NCBI RefSeq assembly: GCF_003860465.1
Contig: NZ_CP034187.1
Span: 1-64,000, forward strand
Direction: 5' to 3'
Length of the DNA stretch: 64,000 bases
From: Deinococcus psychrotolerans
GTDB taxonomy: Bacteria > Deinococcota > Deinococci > Deinococcales > Deinococcaceae
The position numbers and the translations under genes were made by a program. Shown here piece by piece: positions 35,933 through 45,437 of the stretch (positions within the stretch are counted from its first letter, which is position 1; every line of letters starts with the position of its first letter). Under the pieces are notes generated by a model. It had not been told where the DNA came from. It ran no database searches and saw only the letters and a list, made by a program, of their open reading frames with translations.

Positions 35933-36613
35933 TCAGGTGTCATCCCCTGACGCAGCGGAGGAGGCCTGCCGTGCGTCAACCAACGACGCCCACAGGGCTT
36001 CGAGCAGTTCCAAACGGGCCTGCTCACTTTTCGGCCAGCGGAACGCTTCTGAGAGTTCCACCACCAGACCACGTGTCACCTGCACCCGAACCACCGACTG
36101 GGAAGCGCTACGCCGACGTGAACGGTCTCCTGCTGTCTCCTCCCTCACTGGTTGTGGCGAAGCGTAGGCGACCGGAGCAAGTGCCCTGGGACGGGGCGAC
36201 GACACTTGCTCCCGCAGGCTGGACAGATAAGCCAGGGCCGGGTTGCTAGGCGGTGCGTGGCTGAGGAGAATGCCCTCCAGTCCGACGTTGCCGTTCCTGG
36301 CCAGCCGTGCCAGGTCTTCTTCTGAGCGCTCAGTCAACGCTGAGATCAGCGCCTTGCCACTCAGCCCATCAGCCATCAACCGGCGCAGCGCCAGCAGACT
36401 CAACAGATGCAGGCGTCCATACCGGGCCTCGCGGCCCTCGCGGCGCGGCGCGGGCAGCAACCCCTCGGTGGTGTAATGCCGCACCAGCCGGGCGTTAACC
36501 TCGTCCTTGGGACGTGAAGCCCGGTCGAGCGGTAACACCTCAGCCAGCCGCTGATTGGCTTCCTCGACGAAGTCCTCGATGCCGCCTTCCCAATCCTGTG
36601 AAATCCCCAACAT
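35933..36613 (-). CDS. MerR-like HTH regulator
   Basis: This 226-residue protein carries a MerR-type winged helix at about residues 35-95: VNARLVRHYTTEGLLP, then a basic wing ARYGRLHLLSLLALRRLM, and GLSGKALISAL. The preceding 35 residues (ISQDWEGGIEDFVEEANQ) and the C-terminal half, with a VQVTRGLVVELSEAF segment, are not typical MerR sensor domains. It lies upstream of the VWA gene on the same strand and probably controls it. A frameshifted paralogue lies at 37182-37758 and a near-identical 5' fragment at 57698-57904. Confidence 0.75.
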   Translation of the reverse strand: MLGISQDWEGGIEDFVEEANQRLAEVLPLDRASRPKDEVNARLVRHYTTEGLLPAPRREGREARYGRLHLLSLLALRRLMADGLSGKALISALTERSEEDLARLARNGNVGLEGILLSHAPPSNPALAYLSSLREQVSSPRPRALAPVAYASPQPVREETAGDRSRRRSASQSVVRVQVTRGLVVELSEAFRWPKSEQARLELLEALWASLVDARQASSAASGDDT

Positions 36614-36621
36614 GCAGGCAG
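36407..36621. repeat. Direct repeat, left copy (about 215 bp)
   Basis: This segment, the 5' end of the MerR-like gene, recurs in the same orientation at 57698-57912 (offset 21291) with only scattered silent-type changes. The two copies bracket the BrxD/McrBC segment. Confidence 0.85.
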
Positions 36622-36795
36622 GGTAGCAGAGCGTTCGGCATCCTGCTCGCTAAGATTCCGTTCGCTACAGGCCCAGCTGACGTGACCTCGAATACAGGGC
36701 CTGACGCCACACTGCCGGGGATTAACCGTGACACGCTCTGGCACAGTGACAAGACCCGATTGAAGAACAGTGGAATTCAAGGATAATTCTGTACC

Positions 36796-37182
36796 TTAGA
36801 GCAACTTCCACAAGGCGTTGTGGAGGAGTTGAATCACTTCCGCAGGCCCATCACTCACGCTATGACTGATCAACAACACCAGTACCAGTAGAGCCAGGGG
36901 GACGATTTGCCAAACACTCCAGCGGCGTTGCATCAGCGAGAGCAGCACGGAGGCGAGCAGGGCGGGTGGAACCAGCCAAGCGGAGAGATCTTCCAGGCGC
37001 ATCAGCAGCCGGAATTCGGGGTGTTGCTTGAAAGCTACCCTTAATGAGATGTAGTTCAGGTAGTAATTGCCGGTGTAGATGGTGGACAGCAGGATTGCCC
37101 CCATCAGCAAGGCCGCAACGACCGCCCAAAACACTAAGGAACGGAGCAGGTTGGTGGACTGGGTGACAAAGGAAGACGCCAT
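36796..37182 (-). CDS. Small integral membrane protein
   Basis: The 128-residue product has three predicted membrane segments, at about residues 13-35 (VFWAVVAALLMGAILL), 68-83 (WLVPPALLASVLLSL) and 92-109 (IVPLALLVLVLLIS). Its ATG overlaps the stop of the decayed MerR paralogue by one base (TGATG), suggesting past translational coupling. No family is recognised. A membrane partner next to defence genes can be an effector, but nothing here proves that. Confidence 0.6.
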   Translation of the reverse strand: MASSFVTQSTNLLRSLVFWAVVAALLMGAILLSTIYTGNYYLNYISLRVAFKQHPEFRLLMRLEDLSAWLVPPALLASVLLSLMQRRWSVWQIVPLALLVLVLLISHSVSDGPAEVIQLLHNALWKLL

Positions 37183-37758
37183 CAGCTCAGGCTACCTGAA
37201 CTTCTTGGCCAGCGGAATGCTTCTGAGAGTTCCACCACTAGGCCGCGCGTCACCTGAACCCGCACCACCGACTGGGAAGCGCTGCGCCGACGTCCTACTG
37301 CCTCCTCCCTCGGGAGTTCTGGCGAAGCGCGCAAGACTGGTGGAGATGCTCTGAGATGATGCGAAGACACTTGCTCACAGAGATTGGACAGGTAAGCCAG
37401 GGCCGGATTGCCCGGCGGTGCGTGGCTAATGAGAATGCCCTCCAGTCCGACATTGCCGCTCTGGACCAGCCGCGCTAAGTCCTCTTCTGAGCGCTCATTC
37501 AGCGCTGATATAAGCACCTTGCCACTCAGCCCATCGGCCATCAACCGGCGCAGCGCCAGCAGGCTCAACAGATGCAGGCGTCCATACAGGGCCTCACGAC
37601 CTTCGCGGCGCGGGCAGCAACCCCTCAGGGAGTCGGGCATTGACCTCGTCCTTGGGACGTGGGGCCCGGTCGAGCGGCAACACCTCAGCCAGCCGCCGAT
37701 TGGCTTCCTCGACGAAGTCCTCGACGCCGCTTTCCCAGTCCTGCGAAATCCCCAACAT
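37182..37758 (-). pseudogene. Decayed MerR-like paralogue
   Basis: This is a paralogue of the 35933-36613 gene. It starts MLGISQDWESGVEDF at 37758, but a deletion removes the VRHYTT recognition segment and shifts the frame. The sequence then continues in another frame from RREGREALYGRLH to EAFRWPRSSG and ends early. The C-terminal 25 or so residues of the intact copy are missing. It cannot give a working regulator unless frameshifted. Confidence 0.75.
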
Positions 37759-37841
37759 GCAGGCAGGGGAGCAGAGGGCCATAGGCGGGTGCTGCAGCTT
37801 TGTGAACCGCTCCAGACTGAGGGTGTCCCTTCCTGTGGCCA

Positions 37842-37875
37842 TAGCCTTACGCTAATACCGGTTAGCGTAAGGCTA
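37842..37875. promoter_or_regulatory. 14-bp inverted repeat
   Basis: TAGCCTTACGCTAA and its exact complement TTAGCGTAAGGCTA are separated by 6 bases. It lies 84 bp upstream of the decayed MerR start and about 150 bp upstream of the plus-strand coiled-coil gene, so it could be an operator between divergent transcripts. There is no T-tract on either side. Confidence 0.5.
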
Positions 37876-38022
37876 CGTCACGCTCGGTCAGTGTTTCCGA
37901 TCTCGTGCGGACGAGATACCCTTGGTACAGTTGGGCGCATGGCACCCGGAGTGGAATAAACCCCTGAGTTACGGGTTCACTCCACTTCGTCACGTCGGGG
38001 TTCGCTATTATGGACTGACTCC

Positions 38023-40578
38023 ATGGCTGCAGATCCTCCGTACAAGACCCTTCTCAATATGACGCGGCGCCTGACTGAACGTGGTCTGGCTGCGCTGCCA
38101 GCTCTGACCAGCGTGACGGAAGCGTCTCGGAAAAACGCGTCTTCCATCGGGTCAAGTGATGAAGAGGTTGCCCGGCTGATCGCCTCTTGTTCTGCTGAAG
38201 AACGGATTACCCTGGCGGCCAATCGAGCCACACCAACCCCGGTTCTGATGCGCTTGGCTCAAGATGAAAGCTCTGCGGTACGGTGTGCAGTGGCTGCCCA
38301 GCCGGCCTGTCCATCTGACCTGCTCACGCAGCTGGTGCACGATGAGGATTCTCAGGTACGCGCTGCTGCCAGTGCCCACCCACAGCTCAATGTCGCGCTC
38401 CTTTCCATGCTTGCCCAGCGGAGCCAGGAGTCCTTGGAAGTTCATCTGGCAGTCGCCCGGCATCTCACGACCAGTCCAGACAGTCTGGCGCAGCTGGTCA
38501 AGAGCGGCTCGAGTGCCGTCCGGGCGGCCGTGGCCCGGCATCCAGCAGCGTCGCCGAGCACGCTGACCACCCTGGCTTCCGATCTGTCCGAGGAGGTTAA
38601 GCAAGCTCTGGCCTCCCGCAGGCCGGGAGCTCACCATCGGCCAGTCGTTCTGGAACTCCGCATAGATCCTCCATCAACACGTGGAGTTGACGAACTGAGG
38701 ATCGAAGAACCCCACCAGAAGTCGGACATCCAGCCTGAAGTGCCTGAAGCGGAAGTGAATTTTTTGCGCTTTCTCGCGGCTGAGTACGGTCAGGAAATCC
38801 GAGATCTGGCACGGGCTTTGGAAACCCTCAACCGGGAGACGTTGGAGGTCACTCGGGCGCGCTGGCAGGTACGGCTGGCTCAACCGCAAAGTCTCGATCA
38901 GGAGCGCCTGAAAGCGGCGCATCAAGCTCAGGTGCAGCTCCTCCACCGCGAGTCCAAGCTCACATTGGAACGCGAGCTTCGGGTACTACGCGATCAACTC
39001 AAGGCGGCGAGCAAAGCGGAGGCTCAACGCACAGCTCTAGACCTCTCTCGGACGCTTGAACGTGAGCGCCAGAACTTGCAAGCGGAGCAGCGGGCAGCCC
39101 GGCAAGCTCGAGTCCAAGAAGAGCATACGCAGCTGGAACAGCAGCACAACGATTTGATTGGGCGTCTACGAGCCGATCAAGAGATGAACCGGAAGCGTGT
39201 TCTCGCCGAAGAGCGTCAGCGCCTGACTGTTGCTCTGGAGCAGGAGCTTCACGACCAGCAGGTAAAGCTGCAAGCCGAGAGCGCACTGAACCTGCAGAAG
39301 AGACGGGCCGGCTTGGAGCTGCGGTTGCGCACCGAACTGGAGCAGTTGAGAGAGGACCTGGAGGGTCACTACCTGCAACGGCTCACTGCCCTAAAAGAGC
39401 AAGGCGACGCAGCCATCGCGGCCAAGCAACGAGAGTTCGTAGTGGCGTTGGACAACCTGCTGCAAGACCAGCAACTCAAGTTGCAAACAGAGTGGGAACA
39501 GCGCTTGGCCACTGACGAAGCTGAGTTCAGGCTCACTCAAGAGGCCGCGCGTGCTCTGCAAGAAAGAGAAGGTATGGCAGCTCAGGAACTCAAGCTGCGT
39601 CAGGAAGGTGAACGCCTCCTCACGTCCCTAGAACAGGAGGCTGAGATACACCGGATGACCTGGCAACAGCAGGGGCAAGCGGACTTGGCGCGGTACCAGG
39701 ACGAGCTTCAGGCGTGGAGCGAACGTACCCTAGGAGAGGTGCGGCAGAAGCTAATCCAGGAGCATGAGAAAAAGCTCGAGCAGGAGCATGCTGAACGGCA
39801 AAGCCAGTTTGAACAAGTAGCGAAGGCCGCGAAGGAAGAGCAGTTGGTGGCTACGGAAGCGGCGCGAGTTCAGTTTGGACTTGAGGCAGAGGCCCGCCTG
39901 ACCGAGGCTCTTCAGGAGCAGCGTCAGGTTGCAGAGATGCAAAGAGCCAGCGAGATGGCATCTCTTCAGCAGAAAGCGGAGGAAGCGCTGGTTCTGGCAC
40001 AACAAGAGTGGACGGAAGGGTGGCAACACCGTGAACAAGAATTGCTGGAGCTCAACCGCACGCGCTTCGAACAAGAAACCCAGGCCCTTAGGGAACAGCG
40101 CAAGCAGCGCGTCCAGCAATATCAGCTGCAGCAAAATGCTCTTGCAAGCACGCAGATGAGTACCCAGATTCAACCTTCGGCCGAACAATTGGTTCTAGAC
40201 CGAAGGGGGGCCCTCGAGAATCTCGAAGCCGAGCTTCAGACGCAGGAAAAGACAGCCTTAACGCCTGGCGCTTCTGCTGTTCTTTCGACGGGCCCGCTGG
40301 TCTACGGCTATCCTGTCCCTCTTGAAGCGTTGCCTGAACAACACGATCCCGCCGCTGTCCTGGCTGCTTTGAATCTGATCGCTGCGCATTTAGATGTTCA
40401 GGGCGAGGCCCTGCTGCGCTTCACACCTCCAGGTCAGTCAAGGCGCAGCTTCTTGCGTCAGATCGACCGTGCGGTAGAGCACTTTCAGCACGGCCATGAG
40501 CCGGTGATCCTGCGGGCTGACCGCGAGGATGGCCCGCATTACTTCCTGAATGACCGTCTCCCTCGCCTCTTGCCATGA
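38023..40578 (+). CDS. Repeat and coiled-coil protein A, unknown family
   Basis: This 851-residue protein has three parts. Residues about 45-205 are tandem HEAT/LRV-like helical repeats of about 24 residues (for example AANRATPTPVLMRLAQDES, then AVAAQPACPSDLLTQLV, then AVARHPAASPSTLTTLA). Residues about 245-720 are a long charged coiled coil rich in Q, E, R and A. The last 100 residues (YGYPVPLEALPE ... GQSRRSFLRQIDRAVEHF ... REDGPHYFLNDRLPRL) are a compact domain shared with the next gene. There is no membrane segment or catalytic motif. It starts the BrxD/helicase/McrBC operon and may be a structural scaffold or sensor. A TATTAT hexamer ends 11 nt before the ATG. Confidence 0.75.
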   Translation: MAADPPYKTLLNMTRRLTERGLAALPALTSVTEASRKNASSIGSSDEEVARLIASCSAEERITLAANRATPTPVLMRLAQDESSAVRCAVAAQPACPSDLLTQLVHDEDSQVRAAASAHPQLNVALLSMLAQRSQESLEVHLAVARHLTTSPDSLAQLVKSGSSAVRAAVARHPAASPSTLTTLASDLSEEVKQALASRRPGAHHRPVVLELRIDPPSTRGVDELRIEEPHQKSDIQPEVPEAEVNFLRFLAAEYGQEIRDLARALETLNRETLEVTRARWQVRLAQPQSLDQERLKAAHQAQVQLLHRESKLTLERELRVLRDQLKAASKAEAQRTALDLSRTLERERQNLQAEQRAARQARVQEEHTQLEQQHNDLIGRLRADQEMNRKRVLAEERQRLTVALEQELHDQQVKLQAESALNLQKRRAGLELRLRTELEQLREDLEGHYLQRLTALKEQGDAAIAAKQREFVVALDNLLQDQQLKLQTEWEQRLATDEAEFRLTQEAARALQEREGMAAQELKLRQEGERLLTSLEQEAEIHRMTWQQQGQADLARYQDELQAWSERTLGEVRQKLIQEHEKKLEQEHAERQSQFEQVAKAAKEEQLVATEAARVQFGLEAEARLTEALQEQRQVAEMQRASEMASLQQKAEEALVLAQQEWTEGWQHREQELLELNRTRFEQETQALREQRKQRVQQYQLQQNALASTQMSTQIQPSAEQLVLDRRGALENLEAELQTQEKTALTPGASAVLSTGPLVYGYPVPLEALPEQHDPAAVLAALNLIAAHLDVQGEALLRFTPPGQSRRSFLRQIDRAVEHFQHGHEPVILRADREDGPHYFLNDRLPRLLP

Positions 40579-40643
40579 TCCAGGTGCATAGATGAGTATC
40601 AAGCCCTTCCCAAACAAGCGGTGCCTCGGTCGGACTAAAGCCA

Positions 40644-41999
40644 ATGTCTGAAGCTGATTTCCTTCACTTTATTATGGCTAAATACAGCCTTGAAATCCAG
40701 GGCTTGGCCTATGCCCTAGAAACGTTAGACCGTCAACTAGAGAGGGCCCAAGCGCGCTGGGCAGCCGAGCTGAGTCAGTCGCAAAGTCTTGAGCAGGCGC
40801 TGAATGCGGCTCATCAAGCTCAAGTTGACGTTCTCCAACGCGACGCGATCTTGACCCTCCAGCGAGAGCTGCAACTGTTGAGTGATCGGCTGCGGGCCGA
40901 GAACAGTGAGGACATTCAGACCGTATTGGCGCAGCTCTCTCAGGCGCTTGAACGCGAGCGTCAAGACCTACACGTGGAGTTGACAACAGTCGAGCAAGCT
41001 CGGCTGCAAGACGAACTTAAACAGTGCCAACAGCAGCACAAAAAGCAGCTCGACCTTATACGCGCTGACCATGAGGTCGCCTGCCAGCAGGTCCTGGCGG
41101 AGGAACGTCAGCGCTTAACTGCCGCACTGGAGCAGGAGGCGGTGGCCCAGAGGATTGTTTGGCAACAGCAAGAGCAAGCGGATCTGGAGCGGTACCAAGC
41201 CGACCTTCAGGCTTGGACTGAGCGTACCCTTGGGGATCTTCGGCAACACCTAGCGGCCGAGCATCAGCGAAAGCTTGACCAAGAGTGTGCTGAACTAGAG
41301 AGTCAACTTGTAGAAGTGGCGCAACAATTTCGCCAAGAACAGTTGAAAACCACAGAAGCGGCGCGCATCGAGGTAGAGCTGGTGGCAGAAGGGCACCTAA
41401 ATGCTGCCCGACAGGAGCGACACCAGCAAACGGGAGAGTGGACAACGGACCCCACTCCTCATGCTTCTGGCAGTAGGAATGCAATGGAATTAGGGCGTAT
41501 TAAAAGACTTGCCCGCATGACTGTACAAGGGAAGCCGATCCCTAAAGGCGAGCATAAGTTCCTCGTGCATCACGAGTCTGCGTACCGAGAGCAGGTCGCT
41601 GTCTTACAGGCTAAACGCGTACCTTCCGACAGCCTCTTCGCAAGCGTAGACCCTCAGGTAGCAATACAAAAAGCGTCCTTGCCATCAGAACCTGCCGTGG
41701 CTCCTGTCTCTATAGACCTATTGGTCTGGGGTTACCCAGTGCCTTGTGAAGTCTTACCCGACCACCATCCTGCCGCGGTTCTGGCCGCTTTGCGGTTGAT
41801 CGCTGAGCATTTGGACGTTCAGGGTGAAGCCCTGCTCCGTTTTACTCCAGCAGGTCAGTCACGGCGCAGCTTTATGCGTCAGATCGACCGAGCGGCAGAA
41901 GGTTTCTTACACGTCCACGAGCCGGTGATTCTCCGGGCTGACCGTGAGGATGGCCCACATTACTTCGTAAACAACCGTCTCCCTCGCCTCACCCCATAA
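40644..41999 (+). CDS. Coiled-coil protein B, paralogue of A
   Basis: The 451-residue product repeats the architecture of the upstream gene without the N-terminal HEAT/LRV repeats. Its first 170 residues (FLHFIMAKYSLEIQGLAYALE) align with the start of the coiled coil in A, and its last 95 residues are closely similar to the C-terminal module (GYPVPCEVLPDHHPAAVLAAL, then SRRSFMRQIDRAAE). Between them lies a basic insert (GRIKRLARMTVQGKPIPKGE) not seen in A. It ends 13 bp before the BrxD-like gene. A tandem gene duplication followed by loss of the repeat domain is the simplest origin. Paired A/B proteins may hetero-oligomerise. Confidence 0.72.
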   Translation: MSEADFLHFIMAKYSLEIQGLAYALETLDRQLERAQARWAAELSQSQSLEQALNAAHQAQVDVLQRDAILTLQRELQLLSDRLRAENSEDIQTVLAQLSQALERERQDLHVELTTVEQARLQDELKQCQQQHKKQLDLIRADHEVACQQVLAEERQRLTAALEQEAVAQRIVWQQQEQADLERYQADLQAWTERTLGDLRQHLAAEHQRKLDQECAELESQLVEVAQQFRQEQLKTTEAARIEVELVAEGHLNAARQERHQQTGEWTTDPTPHASGSRNAMELGRIKRLARMTVQGKPIPKGEHKFLVHHESAYREQVAVLQAKRVPSDSLFASVDPQVAIQKASLPSEPAVAPVSIDLLVWGYPVPCEVLPDHHPAAVLAALRLIAEHLDVQGEALLRFTPAGQSRRSFMRQIDRAAEGFLHVHEPVILRADREDGPHYFVNNRLPRLTP

Positions 42000-42012
42000 A
42001 CTAGGTGCCTCT

Positions 42013-43299
42013 ATGACCCCTTCTCCGCCTGTTCCCCGCCACGACGCCGTCCACATCATCAATGCTCTCAGACAAGGCGTGGTGCCATCGCGCGGGTTGC
42101 ACCACTATGCCGTTGGGCAGAACCGCGAACTTGACATTCTGCTCGAAGGTCTGCGTCACAGTGCGGAGGGACACTCTCCTTTTAAAGGCATCCGCGGCGG
42201 GTATGGCAGCGGCAAGACCTTTCTGATTTCGCGTTTGGCTGAGGAGGCATTGCAGCGGGGATTTGCAGTCAGTCAGGTTTCGATGAACCGGGATAAGGCT
42301 TCCCTTCACCTGCTTGAGCGGCTCTATCAGGGCATCATGCAGCAAGTGCAGCTCCGGGGCACCGAGGGCAATGCCCTCGGCACCATCTTGGACCGTTGGA
42401 TCAGCAGCGCTGAGGAATACGTTACGGAGGTGCAGGGCATTCCCGAGCATCTGGAAACGGCGGTACGCGAGGCGGTTGGGCAGCGCATCGAGGTCTTGCT
42501 GGGGGAGGTGGCCCGCGAGCGCCCCTCGTACAGCGCTGCTCTCAAGACGTACCATCAGGCGCATATGAAGGGCAATCACGCCCTCAAGCGCGACGTGCTC
42601 GGCTGGTTGATGGCCGACCCCCACGCCTCCACCCGGCAGCTGTTGGGCGTCCGCGGGCAGGTGCAGGCGAGCGATACACTGGCGTATTTACGCGAGCTGA
42701 CCCGTATGCTGCGTCAGCTCAAACGCCCGGGCCTCTTGATCATCCTGGATGAGCTCGACGAGATGCGTCACCTGAGGCGGGACCTGCGTCAGCGGGCCTG
42801 GGCCAACTTGCGCGATCTCCTCGACGCCCTGGGCCGGGGAATTCCTGGACTATATCTGGTGTTGGCTGGAACCCCTGAGGTCTACGACGACCGGCGCGGC
42901 ATCAGCGAGTTACCCCCTTTAGATCAGCGGCTGGGTGACCCAACCCAGCAGACCCAGCACCCGAACCTGCGGGGACCCCAATTGCCGCTCCCGGTCTTCA
43001 GTCAAGCGCAGCTGACCAACGTGATGGCCCGGCTTGAGCAGCTGTGGTCGGTGGCCTGTGAACAAGAAGCCCGCTTGCCAGTAGGGTTCGCTGCCTCACT
43101 TGCTGAAGGCTGGACCCAGCGACTGGGTAGCCGCTCGCCGCGCGTGGCCATCCGCGAGTTTATCAGCGTCCTGGACCGCACCCGCGACTACCCGGACTTT
43201 AGCCCGCTGCATGAGTACAGTTACGCCCTGGATCCAGCCATCCTTACCCCTCAGGAAGCGGAAGTCCCCGTGTTGGTGGACGACGAAGACCTGTTCTGA
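42013..43299 (+). CDS. brxD: BrxD-like P-loop ATPase (DUF2791), intact copy
   Basis: This 428-residue ATPase resembles BrxD of BREX. It opens HIINALRQGVVPSRGLHHYAVG, has Walker A GGYGSGKTF (residues about 64-72), Walker B LLIILDELDEM (about 240) and sensor-like LVLAGTPEVYDD (about 280). BrxD works with the Lhr-type helicase BrxHI in some BREX types. AGGTG precedes the ATG by 6 nt, and its stop overlaps the helicase start by one base. From base 42210 onward the gene is part of the tandem duplication; only this copy has the Walker A. No PglX, PglZ or BrxC lies nearby. Confidence 0.83.
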   Translation: MTPSPPVPRHDAVHIINALRQGVVPSRGLHHYAVGQNRELDILLEGLRHSAEGHSPFKGIRGGYGSGKTFLISRLAEEALQRGFAVSQVSMNRDKASLHLLERLYQGIMQQVQLRGTEGNALGTILDRWISSAEEYVTEVQGIPEHLETAVREAVGQRIEVLLGEVARERPSYSAALKTYHQAHMKGNHALKRDVLGWLMADPHASTRQLLGVRGQVQASDTLAYLRELTRMLRQLKRPGLLIILDELDEMRHLRRDLRQRAWANLRDLLDALGRGIPGLYLVLAGTPEVYDDRRGISELPPLDQRLGDPTQQTQHPNLRGPQLPLPVFSQAQLTNVMARLEQLWSVACEQEARLPVGFAASLAEGWTQRLGSRSPRVAIREFISVLDRTRDYPDFSPLHEYSYALDPAILTPQEAEVPVLVDDEDLF

Positions 43300-45437
43300 T
43301 GACAGCTTTGGAACAGCTGAGTCCCCGGCTCCGGGGAGGACTGGTCGATACTCTGCGATGGCAGGGCCTGCGGCCAGTGCAGCAGGCCAGTATTCCCGTC
43401 GTCTTGGCTGGGACGAACGCGGTGATTCTGGCACCGACGGCGGGAGGCAAGACCGAGGCGGCTTTTCTTCCAGCGCTGGAATTGCTGCACCGTGAGCGGA
43501 AGCCCGGCGTGCGCCTACTCTACGTCAGCCCTCTGATCGCCCTTCTGAACAACCAGGAAGCCCGGGTCGAACGCCTGGCCGGTTTGCTTGGGATGCATGC
43601 ATTCAAGTGGCATGGCGGTGTGAACGCTTCCGCGCGCCAGGCGTTTCGTGACGAGCCGGCCGAAGTGCTGCTCACCACCCCCGAGAGCTTGGAGGCGATG
43701 TTCATCCACGGTCAGCCGGTTCGCACGCTATTCGCGCACTTGAGACTGACAATCATTGATGAAGTGCACAGCTTCTCGGACAATGACCGTGGGGCGCAGT
43801 TGATCTCGTTGATTGAACGCCTGGCGCAGGTCAGCAGTGAGGACATCCAACGTATCGGCCTGAGTGCGACGGTGGCAAACCCGGCGGAGATTGGACGCTG
43901 GATGCGTGGGAGCAGTAGGCGGCCGGGCCAGGTGGTGCGGGCCGGTGGAGGTGCACCCAAGCGGCAGGCAGTGGTGATCGGCCCCGGGCAACCGGAGGTG
44001 ATGACTGACCTGCGCAGACGCACCCAGGCGGGCAAGACCCTGGCCTTTACCGAGAGCCGGGCCGATGCCGAGATGCTGGCCGACCAATTACACCGGACGG
44101 CAAAGCTCGATTTTATCGGAACCTATCACTCGGCCATCAGCCGGGACGCCCGGCAGCACGCGGAGGACGCCATGAGCGGGAACAGCTATCCCCGGGCCTG
44201 CTTGACTTGCACCAGTGCCATGGAACTGGGCGTGGACATTGGAGACTTAGACGACGTGCTGCAGTGGGGCGCGCCCGGCTCCGTGTCGAGCCTGCTCCAG
44301 CGCTGGGGTCGCAGTGGCCGCCGCGCCGGGTGGCCGCAGCACACAACCCTGTATCCCCAGAGTGACCGCGAACTCCTAACGGTGGCCGCGCAGCTGAGTT
44401 TGGCCCAGGACGGTTGGGTGGAGTCGGTGCGTCCCCGCCGGCGGGCCTATCACATCCTGCTGCAGCAGATGCTCTCAGAAGTTCTGTCTGCCCGCGGCCA
44501 CACACCGGTCACCCTCTGGAAGGCGCTCAGCCCCAGTCCAGCATTTTCGCAGATTCCAGAAGCCGAGTACCGAAGACTTCTGGCTCATCTCCTCACCAAC
44601 GATATCTTGGCTCAGGCGGGTGGGCAGCTGGCTCTGGGTGACCGTGGAGAGGCGGTATTCGGCCGGCGGCACCTCTCGGATCTGATTGCGACCTTCGAGA
44701 GCCCTTCTTCCTATACGCTGGTCAACCGCGCGGACCGCTTTGAAGTCGGGCAAATCGAGCTCAACTTCGTTGAGGAATTAAGAACCGAGCTTGAGGCCGG
44801 TCAGCGTCCGGTGTTGCTGCTCGGCGCCCGGGCTTGGCAAGTGCAGGCCCTGCAAGACCGGTCAGCTGTCGTGCTGGTGCAGCCTGATACGTCAGGTCGC
44901 CCGCCTAAGTGGGCGGGAGGCCTCCCACGCCAGATGGAACGGGCCCTGGCCTGGCGGCACCGAGAACTGCTGCTCGGCCATCCTCACCCAGACGGCCTCG
45001 ATGCTGCAGCGCGGCAGCTCCTGGAAGAGATGCAGTCTCAGCACACTTGGTTGGCAGGAAGTCTTTTGCCTGTCCAGTGGCGGGGCAACACCTTGACCCT
45101 GCACACCTACGCTGGCACTCGCATTAACACCACGTTGCAAGCCGCACTGAAGCCTTTTGGCGCAGTACAAAGTGACGCGTACGTTGTGACGCTCCGGGGC
45201 AATGAGCCAACGTCGCTGATGGGGGCCCTCGACCTGTTGTATGGCAACTGGAGTGCGTCTGAGGATCAACAGGCCATCTTGCAGCGTTTACGGGTTCCGC
45301 GCCTCAGCAAGTACCAGGCCCACTTGCCAGCTGACCTCGCGCGGCAGGTCACTTTGGATGCTCTGGCAGACTGGAGTGGAATGCTGGAAGTTGTGAAAAC
45401 CTTGCCGCCTCGATCCACGGTGTTGCCCCTCCAGTGA
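43299..45437 (+). CDS. Lhr/BrxHI-like superfamily 2 helicase, copy 1
   Basis: The 712-residue helicase has Q-motif-like GLRPVQQASIP, Walker A LAPTAGGKTEAAF (about residue 44), DEVHSF (about 153), GLSATVANP (about 187) and motif VI QRWGRSGRRAG (about 336). This is the Lhr-type layout of BrxHI in BREX. It is shorter than full Lhr proteins. The first ATG overlaps the BrxD stop (TGATG), so the two should be made in fixed ratio. The small ORF and HNH gene follow with GTGA overlaps. A second, identical copy lies at 49687-51825. Confidence 0.83.
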   Translation: MTALEQLSPRLRGGLVDTLRWQGLRPVQQASIPVVLAGTNAVILAPTAGGKTEAAFLPALELLHRERKPGVRLLYVSPLIALLNNQEARVERLAGLLGMHAFKWHGGVNASARQAFRDEPAEVLLTTPESLEAMFIHGQPVRTLFAHLRLTIIDEVHSFSDNDRGAQLISLIERLAQVSSEDIQRIGLSATVANPAEIGRWMRGSSRRPGQVVRAGGGAPKRQAVVIGPGQPEVMTDLRRRTQAGKTLAFTESRADAEMLADQLHRTAKLDFIGTYHSAISRDARQHAEDAMSGNSYPRACLTCTSAMELGVDIGDLDDVLQWGAPGSVSSLLQRWGRSGRRAGWPQHTTLYPQSDRELLTVAAQLSLAQDGWVESVRPRRRAYHILLQQMLSEVLSARGHTPVTLWKALSPSPAFSQIPEAEYRRLLAHLLTNDILAQAGGQLALGDRGEAVFGRRHLSDLIATFESPSSYTLVNRADRFEVGQIELNFVEELRTELEAGQRPVLLLGARAWQVQALQDRSAVVLVQPDTSGRPPKWAGGLPRQMERALAWRHRELLLGHPHPDGLDAAARQLLEEMQSQHTWLAGSLLPVQWRGNTLTLHTYAGTRINTTLQAALKPFGAVQSDAYVVTLRGNEPTSLMGALDLLYGNWSASEDQQAILQRLRVPRLSKYQAHLPADLARQVTLDALADWSGMLEVVKTLPPRSTVLPLQ

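Noticed and set aside
42001..42624. Minus-strand frame of 207 codons opposite brxD
   Set aside because: It is a shadow of brxD, repeated at 48518-49012 only because of the duplication.
42013..45437. Complete BREX system
   Set aside because: Only BrxD and a BrxHI-like helicase are present; no PglX methylase, PglZ phosphatase, BrxC ATPase or BrxL protease is seen in the window.
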